From NCBI GenBank assembly GCA_034509735.1, contig JACGWO010000001.1, forward strand, positions 9,688,854 to 9,752,853: DNA of 64,000 bases. Direction: 5' to 3'. Position numbers and translations under genes: made by a program. The notes under the pieces were generated by a model. The model had not been told where the DNA came from and searched no databases. It saw nothing but the letters and a program-made list of their open reading frames with translations. Numbering within the stretch: position 1 is the first letter of the stretch; each line of letters opens with the position of its first letter. Source of the DNA: Sesamum alatum (taxonomy: Eukaryota; Streptophyta; Magnoliopsida; Lamiales; Pedaliaceae). Positions 17,801 to 34,490 of this stretch are shown here, one piece after another.

Positions 17801-18193
17801 GATTAGATAACTGTGTTATATATCAAGATTATCGATAATTTTTCAAACAATAAAAATGTGTTTACAATTATATCAACCTCAAGCAAGCTCGATGTAATTT
17901 ACTCTTTTTTTTTTTGTATAAATAATTTTGGTTCTAGGTTTCAACACTTCGTATATATTTGTATGCATACAACAAATGAATTTATATCAATATTTTGAAC
18001 ATTCTATTCCCCTTATCTGTAATTTTGGGGATTTCTTTTTTTTTTCTTTTTCTTTTTTTGAATAAATCACCACCCAATTAAAAAAAAAAAGAAAGAAAGG
18101 AAAAAACTCATTCTGATCACATATGCAAACCACCTCAATCTTGGGTGCAAGCTTCATCTTTGCTTAATCTGTACAAAGAAAAGGCAAAAACTA
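14820..18193. other. AT-rich intergenic spacer between the bZIP and kinase genes
   Basis: No gene is seen. Much of 15,780-17,300 is strongly AT-rich with short poly-A/T runs. It contains the Tourist-like element at 16,768-17,460, listed separately. The short open frames (for example 17,353-17,610) fall inside or beside that element and have no domain. Confidence 0.6.
16768..17460. mobile_element. Tourist-like (PIF/Harbinger) MITE
   Basis: The left end reads GGATTTGTTTGGTTGGAGTG. The reverse complement of the right end reads GGGTTTGTTTGGTTCAAGTG. Both ends are flanked by TTA (16,765-16,767 and 17,461-17,463), the TSD used by Harbinger transposases. A second inner pair of similar 'gtttggt' words occurs near 16,850 and 17,335, so the termini may be nested. 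There is no transposase gene; the interior is AT-rich. The length of 693 bp is long for a MITE. Confidence 0.6.
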
Positions 18194-21118
18194 CTAATCC
18201 ATACTTGATGATCTGACGATCCATCTTCTCTTCAAGAACTGTTCAACATAACGAGGACTGCTCTGCTCAATGCTGCTGAATGAAGATGTAGAGGTCTCAT
18301 TTACATCAAGCAACGCAAGACTTAGATGGGATTCTGCACTTGAATCTGGATAAACTTCATCATCATTAAAATCTTGATTTTCAGAATCATCGTAAATCCC
18401 GAAACTCGGTTTTGCTCCATCCACAACTTCCTCTCCTCTGAGGATATTTAGTACCTGTAGGAAGAAAACATAATCTTAGTACCATTGCTTGATGAATATA
18501 AAGTAAAATGCTGATTGCATTCATGTTCAAATTCACAAGATTTTCATCACCTGGCACATTTTGGGACGAAGCCGGGCTGCCTGAGTTAGACAGAGTGCTG
18601 CAGCTGCAGCCATTCGCTGCATTTGAGCCTCATCGACGTTTCCATCCAAATTTGGATCCAATATACTCTTGTAGTCCTTGCTTTCTAGTTTGGGTTTTGC
18701 CTGAGTATCATGAATGATTTCTTGTTAATTTTTCAGAAAACTTTTACTAGAGGGCTAAAGTTTTAGTAGATATGCATGTTCTTACCCACATGACTAAGCT
18801 TTCTTGGCCCTTTGGAGTCTGTAAACCAATAGGTTTCCTCCCTGATAGTAATTCTAGTAGAACTACACCGAAAGCATATACATCAATCTTGTCGCTAACT
18901 TTACCATACATAAAGTACTCGGGAGCCAGATAGCCGAATGTTCCTACCACATCACTGTCGGTCAGGAAAGATGCCGTTGTAGGCCCCCATGTTGCCAATC
19001 CAAAATCGCACAACTGTTGAGGAAATCAAATCATTAACCATGTTGTGGTAATGTAATGACGAAGAATTATATGCTGTCTGACTACCTGTGGTTCTAATTC
19101 ATCAGTTAGGAGAATATTTGAAGACTTGATGTCTCTATGAATCACAGGCCTTGGGCACTCATTGTGCAGGTAGTTTAGCGTTTCAGCAACCCCGGTAGCT
19201 ATTCGGAATCTTGCTTCCCACGACAGTACAGAGTTTTCCTTTCTATCACCTGCTTTGAGAATCAACTCAAAATTAGGCCATTTTGATCGTTCGTTAAGAC
19301 AAAAAATCTTGATTCTTGTCCAACTTACCGCGTAGATTCACTTCCAAATTCCCTTTCGACATAAAATCGTAAACGGAGATTAGATCATTATCTTCTACGC
19401 AGATTCCAAGCAAAGGCGCGATTCGTTTATGCTTCAATGTGGTCATTATGTCAACCTCCTGGATAAAATCCTTCCAGGCTTCTTTTGACGACTGCAATAT
19501 TTTTACTGCGATTGTTTTGCCTTCAGGAAGAATTCCCTTGTATACAGAATTACAACCTCCCTTTCCAATAAGATTTCCTGCAGCAATTTAAAGATATTAA
19601 GTGGGATACAAATTTTCATAAGGTAAAAGGAATTTTACAGAGTTGTTTGAGATAATAACCTGAGGAGAAGTCGGATGTAGATATTTTCAGAACATCATGG
19701 CTGAATAATTTGCAGCCCACCGGATTCCTGACGAGTATGAGTTCCAAATCCTTAGGCAGCTCTTGCAGACTGGCTAGTTTGTCTAATGTACTTATCTCGA
19801 ATACCTTTCCGTTTTCTCCTTCCAGAGAATCATCAGTCTTGCAACTTGTAAGGGAGTTGGATTCAGAAACATCAGACAATGATCGATGTGGTAAAGTCAT
19901 TACCCATTGCACAACCGACATTTTTCTTGCTTCTAATGCTTGTTGATTTACTGAACTGGCTGTCTGAAGCAGAGGCCAACCAGGCCTTTGCTTGGTAAAA
20001 TCCTCTGCAGGAAGTGAAATCGAACTTAGAGAACCTTTCTTGTGTCCGCCAAGAGGGCTTACAACGTCGTCTTTTGAACTTATGCTTCCATCTCTTCCAT
20101 CAAAACTGAACCTGCTCATTTCTGATATCTCGGATTCTCCAAAATCAGAATGATTGTCTCTGAGTGCGAGGTTATCACTCGTACAAAAACTTGGCTTCGG
20201 ATCTAAACCAGGGCCTACGATCATCCAAAACAAAAATCAGTTATCTCTTTAGACCAAGTAACTTATATTTAGAACAAAAGAACACCAAACCTTCTAATGG
20301 GATTTTGGAACGCCTGCTGAAAACAACTTTCCCGTTGTAAATCGCCAAAACTTCAGTCGTTGGAGGTAATCTCTTGGCACAATACTTAGCAATCGAAGCC
20401 CATCCCCTGAAAATAACCGGCTATCAAACTTACAAGATATAATTTACATATGCAGATAGTTGTTTTCAGACTCTACTTACCCCAAAGCACTATGCTTATT
20501 TATCCCAACAACAACAGCTGATGCACTGTGGTTCTTTGCCTGTCTAGCCAGAGCTTTTCTGAGTGAATATCCTTTCAAGACTTCAGTACTAAGAGCAACC
20601 TGCACAACCCCACACCCAAAAAAGGCAACGAGTCAATATCCCATTATCCAAAGAAAGTGATCACTACTACAACAATCATGGTAAAAGATGTAGCAGACGG
20701 TAGACGTTAACCTGTTTTTGGTTGCATAGACCTTCATAGTCGTCGAGGTAACCATCCAACAACGTTTTTTCCTTAGAAATACAATCTGCAAGCAACAAGT
20801 TTTAAGTCAGAACAAACTAATCTACTTCAAGTAACTAGAATACATGCATGTCCAATTTTACATAAGATAATTAGAGTTCAAATTGTAGTAAAAGACAAGA
20901 GCCCAACTTATACAAGTAAGTAGGAAGAATAAGCAACTTGGCAGCAGCAGCAGCCATGTCACAGTACCAGAATTCCTGCAAACATGAATAGCCACCACGC
21001 TATCTCCTGGATCAGCTACTTTCACCAATGCCCAATCCAGCAACTCTTTAGCATGGGCGTCCAATCTTATCCCCACAACCACATTCTTCCTTCCCAAATT
21101 CAACCTCTCAACCGTCAT
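18194..21118 (-). CDS. USP-domain receptor-like cytoplasmic kinase (RLCK VI type)
   Basis: Ten exons join to 688 residues: 21118-20968, 20785-20712, 20599-20481, 20406-20291, 20214-19660, 19577-19329, 19249-19086, 19013-18786, 18700-18551 and 18454-18194. The N-terminal 130 residues form a universal-stress-protein (adenine nucleotide alpha-hydrolase-like) fold: [20 protein letters not shown] and, later, [13 protein letters not shown] Ser-rich linker of about 200 residues follows. The kinase domain then shows [11 protein letters not shown], the VAIK-type lysine IAVKIL, the C-helix Glu in [20 protein letters not shown] and APEY, so it looks catalytically competent. There is no signal peptide or membrane segment. 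Arabidopsis relatives are annotated as kinases with an adenine nucleotide alpha hydrolase-like domain. The substrate is unknown. An upstream in-frame TTG was not used as start. Confidence 0.88.
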
Positions 21119-24100
21119 CTTCCCACCTTGATTGCTGAACAAGACTCACATAAAATTCAATCTTACACGCATTTATGCGAAACCCGTCATCGTATTTCTC
21201 GGATTCTTTCCTCCGTTCGCCATAAAAATCTATGCCAGAAACATTGAATACTTTATGTCCATGTTTGAATGCAACACACGCCAGCCGCCAGAGTGAAAAT
21301 GTATTGCTTCTGATCAAGAAAAAGGGTTTCTGAATTCTTGAACCTGAGACTGCTGACCTTCATTTAAATTATTCTGATTCAGAGAAAACCAATCAGAAGA
21401 TCCAAATCTCCAGTTCAAAAGCATTCCTCTACAGCAAATTCCTGTTCCACCAAAGAATATATATATATATATATATATATAAACAATCAGCACGAAACCC
21501 ACAAGCTCTTAAGAAAAATACACGTTGAATCTTTAAAAAAGAACAAAAAATGAGGAGGACCCGACAACAGAAACCTACCTAAAGTTTTTGAACATCTTCT
21601 TTTTTTCAAAGCCATCAGACATTTAAAATCAAGAAAATGCCGCCAACGATGATCATAAGCAACCTACCTACTTTTAACTAACAAACAGTTTATTATTTTT
21701 TCTTTTAAATTTCAAAGGTGGGCTGCTTAGATAGTACAGTAAACAATTATTACTTGAAAAGATGGATTTTTATTACAATACTTTACTCGGAAGCAAAACA
21801 GAGAAACTCTGAAAATGGAGTATTATTTTGTATTTTTGTTTTAAACCATTAATACAAGGGGCAATAATTTGCGGGAACCCATAACATCCGGTGGCAGGAT
21901 AACGACCGACAAAAGGAGCGAGAGCACTCCACCGGCTATTCCGGGTAAGCAGTTGCTGCAACGGCACACTAACGACGTTATGTTGTTCAAAGCAAATAAA
22001 AAGACTAGGAAATGTCTTTTTTCTTTGCTTCTATTAAAAGACGAAAATGCCACTGATTTGTCTGGATTTGGACAGTGCAATCCCTAGGTGGTCAACTTTT
22101 TGTGTGTTACGCAAGTTGGGCTGGGCTAAGGGGCGATGGTGGTGCCCACATTTGATGTAATAGAAAAGACGTGGACCCTTGAAAAGTCCACCACCCAATG
22201 GTTTCTTTTCTTTGGTAAAAGCACTACGGGCCCATAAAACTATATATTAATACCAACAAATATGAAATTAAGAGGAGATAATATCTAAAATTATATACAC
22301 ACATCATAATACTGATAAAAAAAAAAATAGTTTCGTAATAGGATATGATTCTATTTTATTATAAATATGAATTTTCAAAATATGTCTTGATTGTACCTAC
22401 AACGATTGATTTAATAAAATAGATATGATCATTTCAAGAATTTAGTTAGGTATTATAATTATCGAGTATAATTAATAAGAAGACATAGTCAACATGAAAA
22501 GGGCTAAGCAATAATATAAGGGTTAAATTATAAAATTGCATCTGATGAGAATATGTTCACAATGTGGTTGATCAGAATATAAAGATAATACTGCATTATT
22601 ATATATGTAAGTAATTAAAATCTTTAGTGGGAGTTTCTTCTTTAGTATATTATATTCCTAGAAGTATGCTGCGTCCTATTTCAAATCATGTATAGTAATT
22701 AGTGGATTTTGTTGCTGCAGTCCATTAGTGTGGGAATGGTCATACTTGCAGTGCATGCAAAAGTAACAAAAATTGCAGTTTAAATTAAAAAAGGACTGTT
22801 ATTATATTCCTAGATACTTTGCTTTATAGGTATTGATCTTGTAAATATAGATTCCCTGCAACTACTAATTAATGAATGTATTCTCTTATAAGTGTAAGGT
22901 AAGTCAAAAATGCATATTGTATAGTTTATATATAGTAATGGTAAATAAAAGGATTTAATGTAATTTACCTCCATGTGATATTGTAAATGAACAATTTATC
23001 TTTTCGTGTTTTTTAAAATGGAGCAATTTACCCTCCTTGATAGGAGGGTAAATTGCTCCATTTTAAAAAACACGAGAAAGTAAATTGATTCATTTAAAAA
23101 AATACAGAGGGATAAATTGCTACTTTATTTTTCATAGGAAGGTAATTTCCACATTTGCAATATTACTTGAAGGTTGCTTGCATTTTTTCCGTAAATAAAA
23201 TGCAACTTTGTTGTAGTTTACTTGTATATGTATGACTGAGTTCACCCTGTAGTAGTATTAGGGAAACTAGTTTTCTTCGTCAAAAAATCTCAGCTGTGCA
23301 TTCCACGTTAGTCCTCCACGACTACAACCAAAAATACCAATTCATTCATGAGATAAGTAATTTATATTTCCTACACAAATGAGTAAGTTTATTATCCTTA
23401 GATTAGGGGTGAAATGAATTGAATCTGGGTAGGTAAAAAGACAAGATTTCCTACACAAGAGTGGCAAACACGTCATAAATACTTTATTTGGTGACATGTC
23501 TTTTTCTATCACAAGTCATCAACGTAACCATTGGATAGGTTAAACACGTGGCCCCGAATTCTCTCCCTCTTTTTTTTTCAGTATGACTGATGGTTTGAAT
23601 CGTCGTATGCTTTGTTTACCACAATGGATAGAGAGAGATGGTCTGTTGGCTCAAATGATAAAATTAATCATCATATGACATTGATTAAGCATCTTGAAAG
23701 ATCTCTTGTGGTGAGAATCGCATGTACTGTTTGGTCGGTGACTGGAGATATCTCTTTTCATTGGCCCCATTCAATTGCAGTCTGCAACTACCTAACTTTT
23801 TTAATATTTCTTCGGATACTCAACTCAAGTTGGCATCAGACATCATGACATACATTCTAAATTTTCAAATAATTGAGGATCACTCTTCTTCACTCTACAT
23901 TTATTTACATCCTATGCCCATTATTCTTTATAGACTTCAATAATTCCTCCCTGAATTCTCTTTGGTTTGGATTCATCCCTCACACACTCATCTTTAACCA
24001 CTTATCAGACAAGTTCCTCAAACAAACCTAGACCTTACACTACAACACCACACATAACCATTTGTCTATCAGTATGTCCGAAATTATATGCACAAACTAA

Positions 24101-24730
24101 TACTCTGATTTTTGTTATCCAAACTAGCCTATAAAATGGCTTTGTTGACCTTGGGGGTGATGTACCACAATCTTCAATCTCACATGTTCTTAGATAGATT
24201 CTAAAGAAGACAATTCAAATAAGACCCATTAGCCAGAATGAACAAGCTTAAGGCTTCAACGAGGGCAAGGGGGGTGGAGAATCAGACCCAAATTCCTATC
24301 AGTAAAAATAAACATGGATGGTTTACCTTGCACTATCAAGTAGCATTTCAACCACCTAGTACCCAAGAGAGAGCCCATGCATCCAGCATAATAGCGATTC
24401 TACATAAACTTCCCCAGTTCTTTTAATAACCTAACTCAGTTTATAGAATGTCGTTACAACAACAACAACTTTGTGTATGCACAACATGATCTTACACAAT
24501 CACAAATCGTACAACCATATCATCACATGTCTCGATCACAGATATACATCTCACACTAAGGCTGAGAATGGGGAAACCAACTTTTTGATGCTCTAAGAGA
24601 GCTCCCTAGTACAGTCAGTCAAGACTATAACTAAAGGTTATTGCATCCTCAAGGGTGAATTCAAAGGTATGAAAAGTTACGTGGCGAGTAACCTGTAACT
24701 TCATCTCTTCTCTTGGCATTTCTTAAGCAA
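21119..24730. other. Intergenic spacer between the kinase promoter and the ROP gene 3' end
   Basis: About 3.6 kb with no supported gene. The first few hundred bases form the promoter and leader of the kinase gene and include an AT dinucleotide tract at about 21,459-21,481. A foldback repeat lies at 22,950-23,195. The open frames at 23,612-24,426 are short and show no domain or coding-like composition. The last 200-300 bases should be the ROP gene 3' UTR. Confidence 0.55.
22950..23195. repeat. Foldback repeat, copy 2 (long perfect hairpin)
   Basis: Positions 23,004-23,037 and 23,042-23,075 are perfect reverse complements, with 34-bp arms and a 4-base loop (TGAT). The arm includes AAATGGAGCAATTTACCCTC. 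Outer sequence on both sides again contains 'gtaatttacc'/'ggtaaatt' and 'ttgcaatatta' words that partly pair, giving a larger imperfect foldback. The same family occurs at 645-796. No ORF is present. It is probably a non-autonomous foldback/MITE element; no TSD was established. Confidence 0.7.
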
Positions 24731-29631
<4,901 letters not shown>

Positions 29632-32594
29632 TCAAATTTCTTCATCTGAACTAGCAAAATCTAACTCAATCATCTTTACACCAGCCACCTTGGTGTCTTG
29701 TACTGGAGCCTGTCTCTGATCCATTTTCAACTTTTTTGCATCTGGTTCTTTGATTGGTCTGAACCTGGGGGAACAGGACATGCCGATTTTTCAGCAGGAA
29801 AGCATAAAGACAAAAAAAAAATTGTAATAAGAAATTAAGATAGAACAATTTTCAACCACCTCTTATCTGTTCCACTCATTTGCTGATGTGGACGACTAGC
29901 TGTTTCAGTTGTTACTTTAGGACCAATTTTCCCTGTAACAAAGTACATTTACCAGTTAACAAGGAATTAAAAGATGAGATATATAATTAGTACACAAGTA
30001 ATCACAGCCCACCTGTAAGGTGATTCAGAAACCGCACTCCTTGTGAATGTACATTTGTTGTCACTTTGTCTGCATTGCTGTAAGGTTGAGAGTTGATAGT
30101 TAGCAACTGCAAAGTAAATCTTATAGTCTCTTTAACTAAAATAACCAAGAACTGGCCCCTGAGTATGTCAATTTGCAAATAAAGAGAGGAGTGCTTTCAA
30201 AATGGCACTCAAGAGTATAAATTTAGAAGGCAATGGACTCAAGCCATAAGTGAAAGCTCATGCTAATGAACACATTCTTAAGATCTATGAAGTCAGAAAG
30301 AATATGATGATGAATCTAAAAGGGTTAGTAGTTGTGTAAGCATCCAGTAAAGCAGATAAAGAATTTGAATTAGTTCAGACCTTAATGCCTTCTTTAATCC
30401 TTCCACAGACAATACTTTCACAGGCCGATTGGACTTTATGGTTGTCCTGTCATCTGTAGGTTTAACCACATAAATGCCTTCTGACTTGAGATAATCTCTA
30501 AAGCCTGTCCTTAAATTCCTGACATATGAAATTCAATAGTCAAATTACAAGAGAAACTGAACAAACAGGGTAGACTAGTATCCTTGCAGTGACTATAATC
30601 ACATACCCTCCTTTGAGCTCTGTCCTTGTAGAGGTATATGTCTTTGATGCATTCTTTAAGAAGAATAAACAAAAAAGTGAGTTTATATTGTAAGTGTTTA
30701 TTTGGAAACGATTAAGGCAGGTCAATTGACAAATATGAGCTGTACCTGTTTATGGTAGCTGCAATACTTTCTACGACGTCTGCAGATGTAAAATGATGTA
30801 TTAGTTGTTTAACCTAATTGACTCTAGAGACAGTAGTACAAGGCATTAACAAATAGAATCACACACAAAGAAAAGCCAAGTTCTCCATATGTGTATCTCT
30901 CTGAGATTTATGTGCAGTTTAGCTTGTAAAAATTCTGAATCCCAGAACCTAACATAAGCTTATTCACAATGAATTAGACAGGCATACTTGTTAATGACCG
31001 TTGTGCAAGCCACTCCATCCTTTCCTTTTCCCTGACAAATTCCAATATCCGCTGAGGTACCCAGCTTTAAGATGTGCTTAGCAGAATAGACACTCAAGGA
31101 AAATCCCCTTCCCTGAAATAAAGTTGCAGGAAAAGTTAGAAATCTGGAATTCTTATGCGAAAAAGACCATGACAGAACATCACAAAGCTCATACTGAGTT
31201 ATCTTTGCGGACAGTGCAATTGAACAGTGCAAAGATGGTCCCTATCTTCTCTTCACAGCTTTTCTGATAAGCATCACCAAACAAGAAAAGAGAAATAGTC
31301 TCTTCATCTAAGCACCCCATTTTCCAAATTACAAAAGTCTTTCCTATAGAACTAGTTCTTGGATTCCCTTTTTCAGTTAAAACTCCAATAGTGGCCCAAC
31401 ATCCAGAGAGAGTATCCCCCTTCAGCAAATTCCTAAAAAACAGAAGATAGCACCATCAATGGCTGTACATGGTGGTAACCACACAGAACAGTTGAGGTCT
31501 TTCTGAATTAGCATACTTTATTGTTGGTAACCGAACAAATCTAATATCGGATAAATGGTTGCTCAACTCGACGCGTGATACCACTTGATTCCTGAACAAG
31601 AAAAAAAATAAACATCAAGAAATTAATTAACATTAAGAGCATAGTAAGAATCCACTTACTAACTTTTTAGGACTTTACCAGGAGATGAATCTACCATATC
31701 ACAACCTAAACTTGTCATATACTTACCCTCTTGAAAATTCTACTGATACTTACACTCTTGAATTGTCAATGTATTGATTCAGCAGAAAAGTTCATTCAGT
31801 ATCAAAAACCTCTTATTACAACCTCAAACTTTTGGTCATCATAGAAGGCCATAGTAGTGAAGATGGAGAAGTTGAAGGAAAATTAAATATGTAGATAAAT
31901 GGATGCTCACGTATTCAACTTTTTTTTACCTCTGCGTCCTTTCAACAATTTCACGAACATTAACTAAAGCATTTAACAGCAGGTTTAACCACACAACCTG
32001 CAGTGCTTCAGATCACAATAGCACACTCAACCAGGAAGACAATTTTGAAGAGATAAAACACGATACACTCCCAAATCCTCAATAGATAAATTCATTCAAT
32101 TAAGCAAATATTAAACAGTGAATACAAAGATAAAGAAGAAACCTACTGAATTCGCAGGCCTGAAAACTTGTCAACCTCGATGTTAGTAGAACTCTTGCCC
32201 TGCTCCGTTTTCTGAGATCTTTCTTTAGGATTATAATCAAGGCAATCCTGAACTGCCTCTCGAAAGACAGACATGTCCACATACCCCGAACGATTTGGCA
32301 TCCCATCATCTGATAAATAACCTATTCGCAAATCCGTTCACAAACGGAACTTATTACAATGCTATTACCATTCCATTCTCAAATACACAGATACGAATTC
32401 AGAATGAAAGTTAGACATAAGAGCAAGATTTCAGCTAAACATAGCAAAGGCAGAATTTGCTACCTCGAGTACAGGCACAGTTTATGCGCAAGGAAGAAGG
32501 GGGTACCTGAAGGTGAAGCAGGAGGAGTTTCCAGAACGCGATCCTCGAGCGAGAGGAGAAGATCCAGGTCGTCTTGGTGATTCAATTTCGACAT
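29632..32594 (-). CDS. MCM10: Replication initiation factor MCM10
   Basis: Eleven exons join to 396 residues: 32594-32507, 32321-32147, 31591-31517, 31432-31195, 31112-30988, 30779-30746, 30653-30607, 30518-30381, 30077-30013, 29932-29860 and 29764-29632. The Asp/Leu-rich N-terminus precedes FSGLRIQ and the OB-fold region (RFVRLPTIK, then LKGDTLSGCWATIGVLTEKG and SLFLFGDAY). The zinc finger has the family spacing C-x9-C-x11-C-x2-H (from CQGKGKDG to CSYH). MCM10 activates the CMG helicase and tethers Pol alpha at origins. The length matches plant MCM10s, which lack the vertebrate C-terminal zinc domains. Every junction is in phase; two six- to eleven-codon-scale details, notably the 34-base exon 6, rest on splice-site reading alone. 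Confidence 0.92.
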
Positions 32595-32871
32595 TTTCTT
32601 TCGCTGATTATTACCGAGTCGAAGTAGTTGGACTTGGAAATATTATTGTATGTTTCGAGAAGAAAATTAGTACTAGGGTTTTGTTTGGTGTTTTGGAGGG
32701 AGATTTTGAAATTTCAGGAGGGAAATTAGCGGGTTTATTCATTTCCAGTCAGATATTTGGTGTATTTTTTTCTAATTGTTCAATATTATTAATTATGTTT
32801 TTCTTTTGGATTGTGTCATCTTTCTTTATTTTTCTTGTATTATTACCTCAATATATTGTTTAATAAAGTAT

Positions 32872-33340
32872 GCAACTTGCGACATGATTGGTGCCACATT
32901 ATATGATGTATTGTTCACTTTAGCTACGTATGAGCCTCACAATTTTATCCTAAAAAGTCATCTTGCTTTAAAGATGAGGCGTTGGGGCTTATAAGCCACT
33001 CAACATCCTCGTCTGCAACTAATGTGAGACGCTTGCTTATATCATTAGCCCCCCATAAGAGGAATTTGGGACGGACACACGGCTTCGTTCCCACATATGA
33101 CGTCAAATGATGTGGCTTACGACTTGATCAGTGCCCGTTTGTATGAGATATTGTCCGCTTTTGACTACGTATGAGCCTCACGATTTTATCCTGAAAAACG
33201 TCTCGCAAGCGTCCCACATCAATTGCAGATGAAGAGCTTGAGTGGCTTATAATTAATCTTAATGTCTCCTCTCTCTAATGAGGCTCATGCGTAGTTAAAA
33301 CGGATAATACCTCACTTAATGAGGCACCGATTAAATTGCA
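32872..33340. repeat. Two direct and one inverted copy of a dispersed repeat
   Basis: About 32,872-33,000 and 33,113-33,250 share the same ordered words: 'acttgcgacatgatt'/'acgacttgatca', 'gatgtattgt'/'gagatattgt', then 'acgtatgagcctcac' followed by 'attttatcct', then 'ggcttata'. A third, inverted piece at about 33,275-33,340 begins 'aatgaggctcatgcgtag'. The copies are diverged. The phrase ending in '...ggcttataa' is common in plant LTR and promoter-proximal repeats, but the class is not resolved. Confidence 0.5.
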
Positions 33341-33568
33341 AACCGTACCAGTATGCATTTTCCCAATTGATATAAGAAAAATATCTATTATGTACGATAA
33401 ATAATATTTTTCATCATTTTTTACGCACAGTATTGTTGTGAGGCTAAACTAACTTGGTAAAATGTAAGGCTTGAAATTGACAAAAAAATATATATTATAC
33501 TATTTTATGATAGTTTAATCCTAAGATTACCATATCAGAGTCATTAATCTTTAGTGGCATGATATATA

Positions 33569-33775
33569 GGCCTCGTTTACTTTGAGGGATGGGATTAAGT
33601 AGTGATAAATTAATGGTGGATAAAATATATGACGTGATTACATTGTATAATTTGTATCATGAATATTTTCATTTAAATTATCTATCTATCGTGATTAATC
33701 ATCTATTTATCTAAATATAGGTAAGTAAGAAATTGTGTTTGAAATCCAACTCACTCTTTACAAGTAAACAAGACC
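33569..33775. mobile_element. Short Tourist-like MITE
   Basis: The left end reads GGCCTCGTTTACTTTGAG. The reverse complement of the right end reads GGTCTTGTTTACTTG. ATA flanks both ends (33,566-33,568 and 33,776-33,778), a 3-bp duplication. The element is 207 bp and non-coding. Terminal GG.CTTGTTT is typical of Tourist-like elements, but the TSD is ATA rather than the usual TTA/TAA, so the class is tentative. Confidence 0.5.
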
Positions 33776-34490
33776 ATAGGATAATATCAATAATTCTTTT
33801 TGTTGCATCACAAGTATTAGTTCAAACTTATTTTTCTATATGAAATTTAACAAAATGAAACAATAAGTTAATACCATATGTTTCACTACATACTTCTGCC
33901 TGTAAATAAAGTTGATTCATTTACCACAAATTAATTATAAATTTGAGTGTTCCATAAATTTATGTTGTTCTTCTTATTTAATTTAAAGATGAGTAAAATT
34001 CATATTCACACCCGGATTTTGTCATTAATGTCATTTTGGTATTTGAGTAATTACAAATGACTCAATTAATACCCACATTTTGATATTAATGGCATTTTGG
34101 TGTGCGAATAATTACAAATAACTTAATTAGTACCCGAGTTTCACCATTAATATCTTTTTGGTACCCAATTATGTTTATTTATTTATTTTCTATTATATTT
34201 TTTACATAATGATCATTTTACTTTAGATAATAAATAAAAAATAATTAATATATTAAAAAATTGAATAAAAATTAATCGATATATTTTATGACTTTCATAT
34301 TTACACTTGAGTATGATACTTGATAATATTATTTAAATTTTTTCTACTCACTTTATTTATCAATATTCATAAAATAAGTCGAAATGCATTGCAACCATAG
34401 AGAAGTTGAATTTGCATTATAAATTTTGAAGTTTTATAATCTAAAATTGAAACTTTTTAATCCATATCTAAATTTTGCAATCAAAGTTTA

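Larger units (their letters stand above)
32595..33988. other. MCM10 upstream region
   Basis: Promoter side of MCM10. No further gene is supported. The 116-codon plus-strand frame starting in MCM10 exon 1 is antisense shadow followed by poly-F/I low complexity. The stretch holds the repeats at 32,872-33,340 and a MITE at 33,569-33,775. Confidence 0.5.

Noticed and set aside
23612..24426. Several short plus-strand frames between the kinase and ROP genes
   Set aside because: They are short, overlapping, without domains, splice support or coding-like composition.
31903..32085. Possible extra MCM10 exon (VVWLNLLLNALVNVREIV reading on the minus strand)
   Set aside because: It is flanked by plausible splice signals but cannot be joined in phase, and exons 2 and 3 join directly in frame to give the conserved MCM10 sequence.
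32513..32863. 116-codon plus-strand open frame
   Set aside because: The first part is antisense to MCM10 exon 1 and the rest is Phe/Ile low complexity.
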